NCBI GenBank assembly: GCA_964478025.1
Contig: CAYZGK010000011.1
Location: 1-54,234 of the forward strand
DNA from: UBA3700 sp964478025
GTDB taxonomy: Bacteria; Bacillota; Clostridia; Christensenellales; UBA3700
Reading direction: 5' to 3'
DNA length: 54,234 bases
Each line of letters starts with the position of its first letter. Positions within the stretch are counted from its first letter, which is position 1. The notes under the pieces were generated by a model. That model searched no databases and was not told the origin of the DNA. It was given only the letters and a program-made list of their open reading frames with translations. The position numbers were made by a program, and so were the translations under genes. This document shows, piece by piece, positions 44,001-51,121 of the stretch.

Positions 44001-45313
44001 ATGAAGCTGCAAGCATATTTGATGCAGCTGTAAACATAGAAGTTAGTGGTCTTTCATCAATTACATTAAATAAGGTAGTTGTAGAGTCTGAAAGTATAAT
44101 TAGAATGATTTATTCAGGTACATACACTCAAGGTGAGGGAACTAAGGATTATTCAAACTTAATACCTGATTTTGTAGTAAATGTAACATTAGATGTATCT
44201 AAGATAAAAACAACTGATACATGTGTTAATGTAACTATTAATGATATGTCATCAGATAATTTAACTAAGTTTGGTTTAATGTGCAAGAGATTAACAAATA
44301 CAGATATGAAAGTAGAAACACTAAACACTGATGTTGATACAAAAGTTAAAGAATCTTTAGGAACGCTATTTGAAAAATTAACATTAACATTAGATAAATC
44401 TACCTCATCTAAGATTTATTTTGGATCAATGTTTGATATTGTATATAACAACACAACTTGGGAAACAACAGATACATATACATCTATTGATGTTGCTGAC
44501 ACAATATCAGCACTTCATAGCGGATTAAGTGTTACAATGCAAGATGGCTCAACAATAACTGATGCAGACAAGTATGATGCAAATAATATAGATTATTCAG
44601 GTTCTGATTTAACAAACTTAAAGTTAAATGTAAAAGCTGATATTACTGCAAGAAACTTAGGACAGGCATTAAAAGAAGCTGGATTTGATTCATTTACTAC
44701 AAATTTAGGAATTACATCATCTCCTCAAGTTTATCAAATTGCAGTGCTTAATATGGACGATGCAACTTACTCAGGTAAGATTACTACCATGAAGGAAAGT
44801 TTATCTAATTTGACAAGTGGTGTAACAAGTGGAAAATATTTAATTACAACACTTTCTATTGCAACAAGTGGTGTATATGAATCAACACTTCTTCCTGAAA
44901 ACTTATATATTAATGCTCTAATTAGTTTAGATAATGGTGATGTAAGTGTAGGATATAACAATTTATCTGAAAGTGAATTAACTGTTGTAAATAGACTTGC
45001 AGGTGGAAAAGAAGCATTTAATACAACAACTGCAGCAACAGAAATGAAAGAATATATTATGGGCGATGGCACGGCTTCAAATCCTGGCGTTAAGGTTGTA
45101 TCATTTACTTATACTGTTTCATCAACAACTGCAATGACAGCGCTTGGAATTGCTGGTAAAAAGTTAAGTAAGAATGTATACTTTAGAGATGTTATAGAAC
45201 AAACAGATCCAGGAAGCACGGTAACTGTTGATTTATATGAAGAGACATCTTTATGTGGAACATATAATATAAATTATAATTTAACATTTACTACAGCGGA
45301 CTTGGTAGATTAA
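41057..45313 (+). CDS. giant repetitive membrane-anchored surface protein, interrupted by an assembly gap
   Basis: About 1418 residues as drafted, including 34 unknown. GTG start with TTTGGGGG upstream. A very basic N-tail (KKNKKHRRKNKRKNHG) and one TM helix (FTSLLVFMVVLTGILYGGAYFAW) come first, then an acidic Thr/Glu/Ser linker (about 125-155) and a long ectodomain. A module recurs: KYAIEDGYLTKDNI before the gap and KYAVNSGYLTVDNI after it; IPENIYITAYIN and IPEKVYLTAYVN; YLPNIYEIVSGKILYKE and YLPSIYEVMSNKILYKE; LTDEEVYFVFKDI and LTDEEVYFIFKDI. One unit is about 265 residues. No enzymatic motif is seen. The pfkB-like gene starts 10 bp downstream. Confidence 0.78.
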   Translation: MSKKNKKHRRKNKRKNHGCLKCFTSLLVFMVVLTGILYGGAYFAWGKFVEPKAGMNFNDALSIVGGLYGAKESEVVTNPYKEEDLNSFYTNVSEALYLDDTVDLRENIFEVLDEVIAQKNNSEETTTEGETVSAAEESSTEENSTEGSSGTGNDILDEFLSDLKFDFSSIKDYDEETATDQVLTLTDKQTAAFLDDTITGVLTRESVKDLLGEQLKGVSLENTINIPQVKISSDDYTDLSKVKLTLTVKISTKTLAKNVLKGVMPQISFLGGLLPKYIFATISIYPNNYEAESEIQLNSFNDAKMSKVYSALNMVMANTEYQSINGLLKMVNQKAIEAIEKVQEVMPVDFVYSSDSVGSVQTKPIQAVMKALKVTDLTEAQFFCMIRDVALQDFDDIKTDLKFDETTTRSSISVALSSAGDSTVEEISSKYAIEDGYLTKDNIFTXXXXXXXXXXXXXXXXXXXXXXXXXXXXXXXXXXLLDMVAESMSGSSLYTLVSQIIPENIYITAYINLETSSTDLAINGKTVEQTKNHLETLSKLTASFSSDSSSLSYDSLTSTVNKSVTDGLNSIKDQLGVEIIFESEYVYLPNIYEIVSGKILYKEGNENNLTDEEVYFVFKDITEEPKDYSSLTAGKTTAKEAFVSEVEGKYAVNSGYLTVDNIYDELTNVTSDTSQLINNISIENLTFTATYNATNNKVVADYLALTDLVNSKVTPDSSSITYTIINISYDQTNDILAFTLEADILSLISDGLEKDSNTYKLITSSIPEKVYLTAYVNRQTNEVNLELNEDGIPETKKLFASLEKMMKLLNSTTDLSYTSLTTKVGDAVSEGLKNVDSQLGTEIVYSKSSAYLPSIYEVMSNKILYKETETENLTDEEVYFIFKDIKEVPEAYSGVNKASDMTNFVEQVNTKYAINPLHAIKVPESETDETIVSQIQNLGSNYNTAILGAQLASAWSTATSGKSLIEKQAANKTGFNPYALEDEAASIFDAAVNIEVSGLSSITLNKVVVESESIIRMIYSGTYTQGEGTKDYSNLIPDFVVNVTLDVSKIKTTDTCVNVTINDMSSDNLTKFGLMCKRLTNTDMKVETLNTDVDTKVKESLGTLFEKLTLTLDKSTSSKIYFGSMFDIVYNNTTWETTDTYTSIDVADTISALHSGLSVTMQDGSTITDADKYDANNIDYSGSDLTNLKLNVKADITARNLGQALKEAGFDSFTTNLGITSSPQVYQIAVLNMDDATYSGKITTMKESLSNLTSGVTSGKYLITTLSIATSGVYESTLLPENLYINALISLDNGDVSVGYNNLSESELTVVNRLAGGKEAFNTTTAATEMKEYIMGDGTASNPGVKVVSFTYTVSSTTAMTALGIAGKKLSKNVYFRDVIEQTDPGSTVTVDLYEETSLCGTYNINYNLTFTTADLVD
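42394..42493. other. assembly gap of exactly 100 N inside a repeated module
   Basis: The run is exactly 100 bases, the usual placeholder for a gap of unknown size. It falls in the second module just after GYLTKDNIFT. By comparison with the next module, about 80 residues (about 240 bp) are expected between that point and LLDMVAESMSG, so the true gap is probably longer than drawn. Confidence 0.9.
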
Positions 45314-45322
45314 AGGTAAAAA

Positions 45323-46222
45323 ATGAAAGAATATGATACATTAACAATAGGGCACATTTCCCTAGATTATAATATTGATTATAAAGATCAACAGATAATA
45401 GAAGTAGGTGGAGCTGTTATATACTCTTCAGCAGCTGCAAAAGCTGGTGGATATAAGGTAGGTGTTGTTACAAAACTTGCACCTCAAGATAAAGACAGAT
45501 TGAAAACTTTTGTTATAAACAAAGAAGATATTTACTATATTCCATCAAGCGAATCTACATCTATAAGAAATAAATATCATACAGCAGATAAAGAAAGACG
45601 TACTTGTACATGTATAGGTCAAGGAGATTCTTTTAAGATTGAGGATATAAAAGACTTTAAAACTAAAATTTATCATTTTGCTGGATTAATTTTTGGAGAT
45701 TTTGATGGTGAGATTATAAAATGGGCATCAAAACATGGGAAAGTAGCGGTTGACGTTCAAGCACTTTTAAGACATGCAAATAAAGACACAGGTGAAATGT
45801 ATTTTGAAGACTGGAAAGATAAAAAAGAAATTCTGCCATATATAGATTATCTAAAGACTGATGCAGCAGAAGCTGAGATATTAACTGGCCTTAATGATAG
45901 ATATGAAGCTGCTAAAGTCTTATATTCTTGGGGAGCAAAAGAAGTTGTTATTTCGCATAATAGTGAAGTTATAGTATATGATGGCAAGAAATTCTCAGCC
46001 GTTCCAATTAAAGCTAGAAATCTATCAGGAAGAAGTGGTAGAGGTGACACGATTTTTGGAGCGTATATTACAGAAAGACAAAATGAATCAATAGAAAAAG
46101 CATTGCTTTGGGCTACAGCTATGGTTTCTACTAAAATGGAAAACCCAGGCCCATATAAAGGCACAAGGGAAGATGTTGTAGACTATATACATTTAATGTA
46201 TCCAGAATATAGTTTATATTAA
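45323..46222 (+). CDS. PfkB/ribokinase family carbohydrate kinase
   Basis: 299 residues of the PfkB fold. It opens YDTLTIGHISLDYNIDYKDQ with EVGGAVIYSSAAAKAGGYKVGVVTK, the sugar-binding N-part. The second signature is SGRSGRGDTIFGAYITERQ, in which the usual GAGD is GRGD with the catalytic Asp kept. ATP-side DAAEAEILTG and GAKEVVISHNSEVIVYDG are also typical. The substrate cannot be told; sugar or nucleoside kinases share this fold. It lies 10 bp after the giant protein gene with no terminator between, so they are probably cotranscribed, and a hairpin terminator follows. Confidence 0.88.
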   Translation: MKEYDTLTIGHISLDYNIDYKDQQIIEVGGAVIYSSAAAKAGGYKVGVVTKLAPQDKDRLKTFVINKEDIYYIPSSESTSIRNKYHTADKERRTCTCIGQGDSFKIEDIKDFKTKIYHFAGLIFGDFDGEIIKWASKHGKVAVDVQALLRHANKDTGEMYFEDWKDKKEILPYIDYLKTDAAEAEILTGLNDRYEAAKVLYSWGAKEVVISHNSEVIVYDGKKFSAVPIKARNLSGRSGRGDTIFGAYITERQNESIEKALLWATAMVSTKMENPGPYKGTREDVVDYIHLMYPEYSLY

Positions 46223-46249
46223 AAAGAATTTAAATTATAGAAATACTAG

Positions 46250-46280
46250 AATATAGAGCCTGATGCGGTTCTATATTTTT
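46250..46280 (+). terminator. intrinsic terminator of the pfkB-like gene
   Basis: AATATAGAGCC (46250-46260) pairs with GGTTCTATATT (46267-46277), one G-U, 6-nt loop, followed by T residues. Confidence 0.83.
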
Positions 46281-46302
46281 TATGCAGCAAACATCGATAT
46301 TT

Positions 46303-46350
46303 TCATAAAATGTGAAAATTTTGAAAAAAGTGGCTCATAAAATGTGAAAA
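46303..46350 (+). repeat. 16-bp direct repeats upstream of the ART operon
   Basis: TCATAAAATGTGAAAA occurs at 46303-46318 and 46335-46350, start to start 32 bp (about three helical turns), just upstream of the promoter palindrome. Confidence 0.82.
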
Positions 46351-46352
46351 CA

Positions 46353-46384
46353 AACTTGTTTGTAAAAAAATTGACAAACAAGTT
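46353..46384. repeat. palindrome over the ART operon promoter (left copy)
   Basis: AACTTGTTTGT (46353-46363) and ACAAACAAGTT (46374-46384) form a perfect 11-bp inverted repeat with an AAAAAAATTG centre. The right arm contains part of the -35 TTGACA. The same sequence, one A shorter, recurs right after the operon (47751-47785). Confidence 0.9.
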
Positions 46385-46399
46385 ATATAAAGATATAAT
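46371..46399 (+). promoter_or_regulatory. consensus promoter of the ART operon
   Basis: TTGACA (46371-46376), 17-bp spacer, TATAAT (46394-46399): perfect consensus. Predicted start is about 46406, which excludes any start codon upstream and fixes the ATG at 46419. Confidence 0.85.
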
Positions 46400-46418
46400 A
46401 GAGAAAAAAGGATTAGAT

Positions 46419-47270
46419 ATGATTAAGGTTGATTGTAATTATGAAATAAGAAAAGATATTGAGTCTTTTTTAGAAATGGAAGAAATTTCTATGCTTGAAT
46501 TAAGTGAAATGATTAACATTTCAAGGCCTACTCTTGAGGAAATTGTAAGAACAAATACTGCAACTAAAGAAAATTATGAAAAGATTTATTCTTATATGTA
46601 CGAAAAAAAATATAGAATTAATAAAATGAAAGAAGAGTTGTTAAAGGAAAAAGAAACTAACATTTTATTTCATGGATCAAAAAATGGATTAGAAAAAATA
46701 AACATAGAAAATTCTAGAGAAAACTGTGATTTTGGAAAAGGATTTTACTTAGGAGAAACATATAATCAAGCTGTTTCATTCGTGTGTGAAAAAGAGAATT
46801 CTAGCGTGTATTCATTTAAATATGATATAAAAAATTTGCGTATAAAAAAGTTTGAATGTAATTTAGATTGGATGCTTGCAATATGCTACTATAGGGGCTC
46901 TTTAAATAGTTATAATTCCAGTAGTAAAATAGAAAAAATAATAAAAGAAATAGAAAGTGCGGATGTTATAATTGCACCAATTGCAGATAATAAAATGTTT
47001 TTTATTATGACGCAGTTTGTCGAAGGAGAAATAAATGCAGATGTTGCATTGCATTCTCTGTCTGCATCAAGTTTAGGGTTGCAATATGTTTTTAAAACTA
47101 ATAGAGCTTTAAATAGTTTAGTTCCTATTGAAAGATATTATTTATCTACAGAAGAAAAAAAAGATTATGTAAAAATTTTAAATGAAAGGTCTTATGAAAT
47201 AAATACTAAACTAAAATTGTCAAAAAGAGAATTTAAAAACGGATTATTTATTGAGGAGATTCTAAGATGA
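46419..47270 (+). CDS. HTH fused to DUF3990-like ADP-ribosyltransferase, putative toxin
   Basis: 283 residues from the ATG at 46419; the longer frame from 46344 lies upstream of the promoter and is rejected. Residues about 10-50 look like an HTH (IRKDIESFLEMEEISMLELSEMINISRPTLEEIVRTN). From about 80, NILFHGSKNGLEKI and DFGKGFYLGETYNQAVSFV match the NAD+-binding core of DUF3990 and related ART-fold toxins; SADVIIAPIADNKMF and ALNSLVPIERYYL continue the family pattern. It would modify a target with ADP-ribose and, through its own HTH, could regulate its operon by binding the promoter repeats. It overlaps the next gene by ATGA. Confidence 0.8.
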   Translation: MIKVDCNYEIRKDIESFLEMEEISMLELSEMINISRPTLEEIVRTNTATKENYEKIYSYMYEKKYRINKMKEELLKEKETNILFHGSKNGLEKINIENSRENCDFGKGFYLGETYNQAVSFVCEKENSSVYSFKYDIKNLRIKKFECNLDWMLAICYYRGSLNSYNSSSKIEKIIKEIESADVIIAPIADNKMFFIMTQFVEGEINADVALHSLSASSLGLQYVFKTNRALNSLVPIERYYLSTEEKKDYVKILNERSYEINTKLKLSKREFKNGLFIEEILR

Positions 47271-47746
47271 GGAAGTTAGATTCGGAAGGGCTACTGCTTG
47301 CGGAATATCAAGGAAAATTATTTGAAAAATCTTATGAGTTAAGTTATTCAACGCCAATTTTTATGAGAAGATTTAAGTATTCTAAGTTAGTAAAATTGCT
47401 TGATGAAAATACTACAGCTTTTGTGTCATTAGATGTAAAAGAAGGAATAAATAGTATAAACGAGCAATTCGGCGAGTCTAGTTATGGAAAAATAAAATAT
47501 TCAAAGGCAGCCTTGTTTTGGATTGGGTATATGTATCGATATATTGCTTTTACAAGAGATTGCTCTACAAGATTTGTAATGAATCTTTTTAGTTACGAAC
47601 TTTTAAATAATGTTTATTTTTCATTTCATACACAAGATCCAGAATGGTGTATAAGAAGTTTATTAGATATAGTACATCTTGACGAAAGATGGTTTGATAG
47701 AAATTATAGATTAAAATATTATTTGAAAAAACATCATAATTACTAA
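47267..47746 (+). CDS. partner of the ART gene, putative antitoxin
   Basis: 159 residues, starting with an ATGA overlap with the ART stop, so the two are translationally coupled. Soluble and aromatic-rich: MRRFKYSKLVKLLDENT, SKAALFWIGYMYRYIAFTRDCSTRFV, and YFSFHTQDPEWCIRSLLD. I have no firm family name; proteins with the 'W-I-G-Y-x-Y-R-Y' and 'H-T-x-D-P' pattern recur next to ART-like genes in Firmicutes, so an antitoxin role is inferred from position. No DNA-binding motif is evident; the HTH is in the upstream protein. Confidence 0.68.
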   Translation: MRKLDSEGLLLAEYQGKLFEKSYELSYSTPIFMRRFKYSKLVKLLDENTTAFVSLDVKEGINSINEQFGESSYGKIKYSKAALFWIGYMYRYIAFTRDCSTRFVMNLFSYELLNNVYFSFHTQDPEWCIRSLLDIVHLDERWFDRNYRLKYYLKKHHNY

Positions 47747-47750
47747 ATCT

Positions 47751-47785
47751 AAAACTTGTTTGTAAAAAATTGACAAACAAGTTTT
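47751..47785. repeat. palindrome closing the ART operon (right copy)
   Basis: AAAACTTGTTTGT (47751-47763) and ACAAACAAGTTTT (47773-47785), a perfect 13-bp inverted repeat around AAAAAATTG. It starts 5 bp after the stop codon at 47746 and is followed by T-rich DNA. It repeats the promoter palindrome at 46353-46384 with a single A deleted. It may act as terminator, second operator, or boundary of a mobile cassette. Confidence 0.88.
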
Positions 47786-47831
47786 AGTCTTTATTTTTAT
47801 TTGATTTGTAAAGAAGAATAAGTATATTTAT

Positions 47832-47860
47832 TTGACAATTTTTCATACCGGTGTTATTTT
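47832..47860 (+). promoter_or_regulatory. promoter of the small conserved gene
   Basis: TTGACA (47832-47837), 17-bp spacer, TATTTT (47855-47860), then AAGGAG before the ATG at 47890. Confidence 0.6.
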
Positions 47861-47889
47861 TAATAGGCACGCTATAAGGAGAGATAAAA

Positions 47890-48258
47890 ATGGCTTACGA
47901 AAAGAGAAGTAGTTTTCAAGAGAGAATAGATAAGCTCGATGAAACTACAAAAAAATATTATGATGAAATTTGTGAAAAATTTTCAATGTATAAAAAAGTA
48001 AAAGCAAGAGTATCTTTAAGATGTTGTTCTTTTAGAGTTCAAGGAAATCTTATTGCAAAAATTTCATTAGGTGGTAAGTCATTAAAGTTATATCTAGCAA
48101 TAGATCCAAATTCGCAAGAATTAAAAGATGGCAAAAATCATCCAAGAGATTTGTCTTCAACAAAGGCGTATGAGGAAGTCCCAACAATGTTTCCTATAAA
48201 ATCAGAACTTGCTGTTAGAAAGGCATGTCAAGTTATTGATATGATGATGCGAAAATAA
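47890..48258 (+). CDS. small conserved protein, function unknown
   Basis: 122 residues with strong AAGGAGAG before the ATG. Pattern: RSSFQERIDKLDETTKKYYDEI, YKKVKARVSLRCCSFRVQGNLIAKISLGGKSLKLYLAIDPN, HPRDLSSTKAYEEVPTMFPIKSELAVRKACQVIDMMM. The 'YKKVK-x-R-x-S ... K-x-L-x-LYLA-x-P ... VP ... IKS' pattern is familiar from a domain found singly or repeated in clostridial proteins, related by look to DUF1801/DUF5655-like folds. I cannot give a function. It stands alone and ends at a terminator. Confidence 0.78.
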   Translation: MAYEKRSSFQERIDKLDETTKKYYDEICEKFSMYKKVKARVSLRCCSFRVQGNLIAKISLGGKSLKLYLAIDPNSQELKDGKNHPRDLSSTKAYEEVPTMFPIKSELAVRKACQVIDMMMRK

Positions 48259-48316
48259 CTTCAGCTTTATTAAAAAAAGAATAAGGCTGAAGGTTTTTTC
48301 CTTTAGCCTTTTTTAT
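48259..48316 (+). terminator. terminator with an overlapping alternative hairpin upstream of metG
   Basis: The terminator stem is AAGGCTGAAGG (48283-48293) with CCTTTAGCCTT (48300-48310), 11 pairs with one G-U, followed by TTTTT. A mutually exclusive upstream hairpin pairs CTTCAGCTTTATT (48259-48271) with AATAAGGCTGAAG (48280-48292). metG has its own promoter downstream, so the arrangement most likely just ends the small conserved gene. Confidence 0.8.
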
Positions 48317-48332
48317 ATAAGTTGCGCGTGCG

Positions 48333-48361
48333 TTGATTTATATATATGAAAAATGTATAAT
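48333..48361 (+). promoter_or_regulatory. promoter of the metG operon
   Basis: TTGATT (48333-48338), 17-bp spacer, TATAAT (48356-48361). It overlaps the first codons of a longer in-frame ORF and so supports the ATG at 48390. Confidence 0.78.
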
Positions 48362-48389
48362 ATTTGAGAATAAAAAGAGGAATAAAATT

Positions 48390-50351
48390 ATGGAAAAGAA
48401 AGAAAAATTTTATATTACAACACCTATTTATTATCCATCAGGTAAGTGGCATATTGGTACTTGCTATACAACAATTATTTGTGATGCAATTGCTAGATAC
48501 AAAAGAATGCAAGGTTATGATGTATTCTATTTAACAGGTACTGATGAACATGGACAAAAGATATTAAAGGTTTCTCAAGAAGCCGGTGTTCCTGTTAAGC
48601 AATATATAGATGGTATAGTTGATGAATTGAAAAAATTATGGGATTTACTAGATATTTCTTATGATAAATTTATTAGAACAACTGATGAATATCATGAAAA
48701 AGCAGTAGCTAAAATTTTCCAAAAATTATATGACCAAGGAGATATTTATAAATCATCATATGAAGGATGGTATTGTACCCCTTGTGAATCTTTCTGGACA
48801 AAAACTCAACTAAAGGATGGAAAATGCCCAGATTGTGGAAGAGAAGTTCAATTAACAAAAGAAGAAAGTTATTTCTTTAAGATGGGAAAATACCAAGATA
48901 GAATTATAAAATTAATTGAGGAAAATCCAGAGTTTTTACAACCTGCTGCTCGTCAAAATGAAATGATAAATAACTTTTTAAAACCAGGATTACAAGATCT
49001 ATGTGTTTCAAGAACATCATTTGATTGGGGTGTTAAGGTTCCTTTTGATAAAAAACATGTAGTTTATGTATGGCTAGATGCTTTAACAAACTATATAACA
49101 GCCTTAGGATATGGTTCAGATAATGATGAATTATTCAAAAAATACTGGCCAGCAGATATCCATATGGTAGGTAAGGAAATTGTAAGATTCCACTCAATAA
49201 TTTGGCCAGCTATACTAATGGCTCTTGATTTACCAATGCCAAAGAAGGTTTATGGACATGGTTGGCTTTTATTTGGAAACGATAAAATGTCTAAATCTAA
49301 GGGAAATGTAGTTGATCCATTTATTTTATCTAATAATTATGGCGTAGATGCACTTCGTTATTTTATGCTTAGAGAAGTATCATTTGGTCAAGATGGTTCT
49401 TATACAAATGAGTCATTCTTAAAGAGAATTAATAGCGACCTTTGTAATGATTTATCTAACCTTGTTTCAAGAGTTGTTGCAATGGTTGAGCAATACTTTA
49501 ATGGTGTAATTCCTGCTCCAAAGACTGAGGATGCTTTAGATAATGAATTAATTGAGACTTTAAATTCAATGTATAGCACTGTTACAGATTGCATGGATAA
49601 ATTATATATTCCAGAAGCATTAGAGACTATTTGGAACTCAATTAGAAGATTAAATAAGTATATTGATGAAACAGCTCCATGGGTACTAAATAAAGAAGGA
49701 AATAAAGATAGATTATCTACTGTTATGTACAACCTTTGTGAAGGTATCCGTATGGTAGCAACAATCTTACAACCATTCTTAACAAAATCTCCTGCTAAGA
49801 TTTTTGAAAAATTAGGAGTTAGTGATGACTATTTAAAGAGTTTCGATTCAATGAAGTTTGGCGCAATGAAGGCTGGAAATACTGTTACAAGAGGCGAGAA
49901 TTTATTTACAAGATTAGATATAAATAAAGAACTTGCTGCTATGGATAAGATTATTGAACAGCAAATGCAAGAAGCTGCTAAAAAGAAAAAAGAAGCAACA
50001 GAAGATAATGTAGTAAAGATTCCAGAGATAGGCATTGAAGACTTTGAAAAGATTCAATTAAAAGTAGGTAAAGTTATTGAATGTCAAAAAGTTGAAAAAG
50101 CAGACAAATTACTTTGCTCTAAGATAGACTGTGGAGAGGGTAAATTAAGAACTATAGTATCAGGTATTGCTAAATCTTACACACCTGAAGAGATGGTAGG
50201 AAAGAGCATTATTGTTGTTGCTAATTTAAAACCTGCAAAACTTCGTGGAATTGTATCTGAGGGTATGATTCTATGTGCATCAAATAAAGACGGCAAATTA
50301 GCTATAATATCTCCAGAGAGCGATATGGCACCGGGAGATGAGGTTAGATAA
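48390..50351 (+). CDS. metG: methionyl-tRNA synthetase
   Basis: 653 residues from the ATG at 48390 (AGAGG upstream; promoter position excludes the longer 48333 start). It charges tRNA-Met. The class I HIGH motif is seen as PSGKWHIGTCYTT, with Thr for the last His. The zinc knuckle is WYCTPCESFW ... KCPDCGREV, KMSKSKGNVVDP is the KMSKS loop, and LNKYIDETAPW lies in the anticodon domain. A C-terminal Trbp111-like tRNA-binding domain starts at IGIEDFEKIQLKVGKV. It opens a tight operon in which each stop overlaps the next ATG through rsmA. Confidence 0.96.
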   Translation: MEKKEKFYITTPIYYPSGKWHIGTCYTTIICDAIARYKRMQGYDVFYLTGTDEHGQKILKVSQEAGVPVKQYIDGIVDELKKLWDLLDISYDKFIRTTDEYHEKAVAKIFQKLYDQGDIYKSSYEGWYCTPCESFWTKTQLKDGKCPDCGREVQLTKEESYFFKMGKYQDRIIKLIEENPEFLQPAARQNEMINNFLKPGLQDLCVSRTSFDWGVKVPFDKKHVVYVWLDALTNYITALGYGSDNDELFKKYWPADIHMVGKEIVRFHSIIWPAILMALDLPMPKKVYGHGWLLFGNDKMSKSKGNVVDPFILSNNYGVDALRYFMLREVSFGQDGSYTNESFLKRINSDLCNDLSNLVSRVVAMVEQYFNGVIPAPKTEDALDNELIETLNSMYSTVTDCMDKLYIPEALETIWNSIRRLNKYIDETAPWVLNKEGNKDRLSTVMYNLCEGIRMVATILQPFLTKSPAKIFEKLGVSDDYLKSFDSMKFGAMKAGNTVTRGENLFTRLDINKELAAMDKIIEQQMQEAAKKKKEATEDNVVKIPEIGIEDFEKIQLKVGKVIECQKVEKADKLLCSKIDCGEGKLRTIVSGIAKSYTPEEMVGKSIIVVANLKPAKLRGIVSEGMILCASNKDGKLAIISPESDMAPGDEVR

Positions 50352-51121
50352 TGCTTATAGATTCGCATGCACATTTAAATGATGAAAGATTGTCTTTACG
50401 CGCTAAAGAGATTGTAGACAATTTTAAAAACGATAATATTGAATGTTGCATAATTGTTGGGGCAAGTTTGGAATCTTCAATTCTTGCCTTAAAACAAGCG
50501 CATGAGTATAACCAATATGCATTAATTGGAACTCATCCGGAGGATATAAGAGAAATAAACGATGAGACTATAGAAAAATATAGACAAATGGCTCAAGATG
50601 AAAAGGTGGTAGGAATTGGGGAGATAGGCCTTGATTACCACTATGAAGATGGAGAGCCAAGGGATAAGCAGATTGAAGCTTTTACAAGACAAGTCGTGCT
50701 TGCTGATGAATTAAAGTTGCCTATATCTCTACATATAAGAGATGCATATGGGGATGCTTTAGATATATTAAATAGTTATAAAAAATATCTAAATAGCGGA
50801 GTATTATTACATTGTTATTCAGGCTCTTGTGAAATGGTAAGAGAGTTTTCAAAGTTTGATTGTTATTTTGCTTTAGGCGGCTCAATAACATTTAAAAATG
50901 CGAAAAAAGAAGATATAATAAAGGCTATAGATAAAGATAGATTGCTTTTGGAGACTGATTGTCCATATATGGCACCAACACCTTTTAGAGGACAAACAAA
51001 TGAGCCAAAGTATATAAAACTAGTTGCTGAAAAAATAGCACAAGTTTTAAATGAAGATGTAGAAGATGTAATAGATAGAACAAATAAGAATACTAAAAGA
51101 TTATTTAAGAGGATGAAATAA
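50351..51121 (+). CDS. tatD: TatD family metal-dependent DNase
   Basis: 256 residues of the amidohydrolase fold. MLIDSHAHLNDERL supplies the HxH metal pair, GEIGLDYHYEDGEP the bridging Glu, LPISLHIRDAYGDALD and LLHCYSGS the His ligands, and LLLETDCPYMAPTPFRGQTNEP the final Asp. TatD enzymes are 3'-5' DNA/RNA exonucleases involved in repair and nucleic acid turnover. The order metG-tatD-(rSAM)-rsmA is a conserved Firmicutes arrangement. Start overlaps metG stop, and its stop overlaps the next ATG (TAATG). Confidence 0.95.
   Translation: MLIDSHAHLNDERLSLRAKEIVDNFKNDNIECCIIVGASLESSILALKQAHEYNQYALIGTHPEDIREINDETIEKYRQMAQDEKVVGIGEIGLDYHYEDGEPRDKQIEAFTRQVVLADELKLPISLHIRDAYGDALDILNSYKKYLNSGVLLHCYSGSCEMVREFSKFDCYFALGGSITFKNAKKEDIIKAIDKDRLLLETDCPYMAPTPFRGQTNEPKYIKLVAEKIAQVLNEDVEDVIDRTNKNTKRLFKRMK

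Noticed and set aside
46344..46418. A longer N-terminus for the ART protein
   Set aside because: The 25 extra codons lie upstream of and across the -35 of a perfect promoter, so they would not be transcribed.
48333..48389. A longer N-terminus for MetRS
   Set aside because: The TTG start coincides with the -35 hexamer; the ATG at 48390 has a ribosome binding site and the normal family start.
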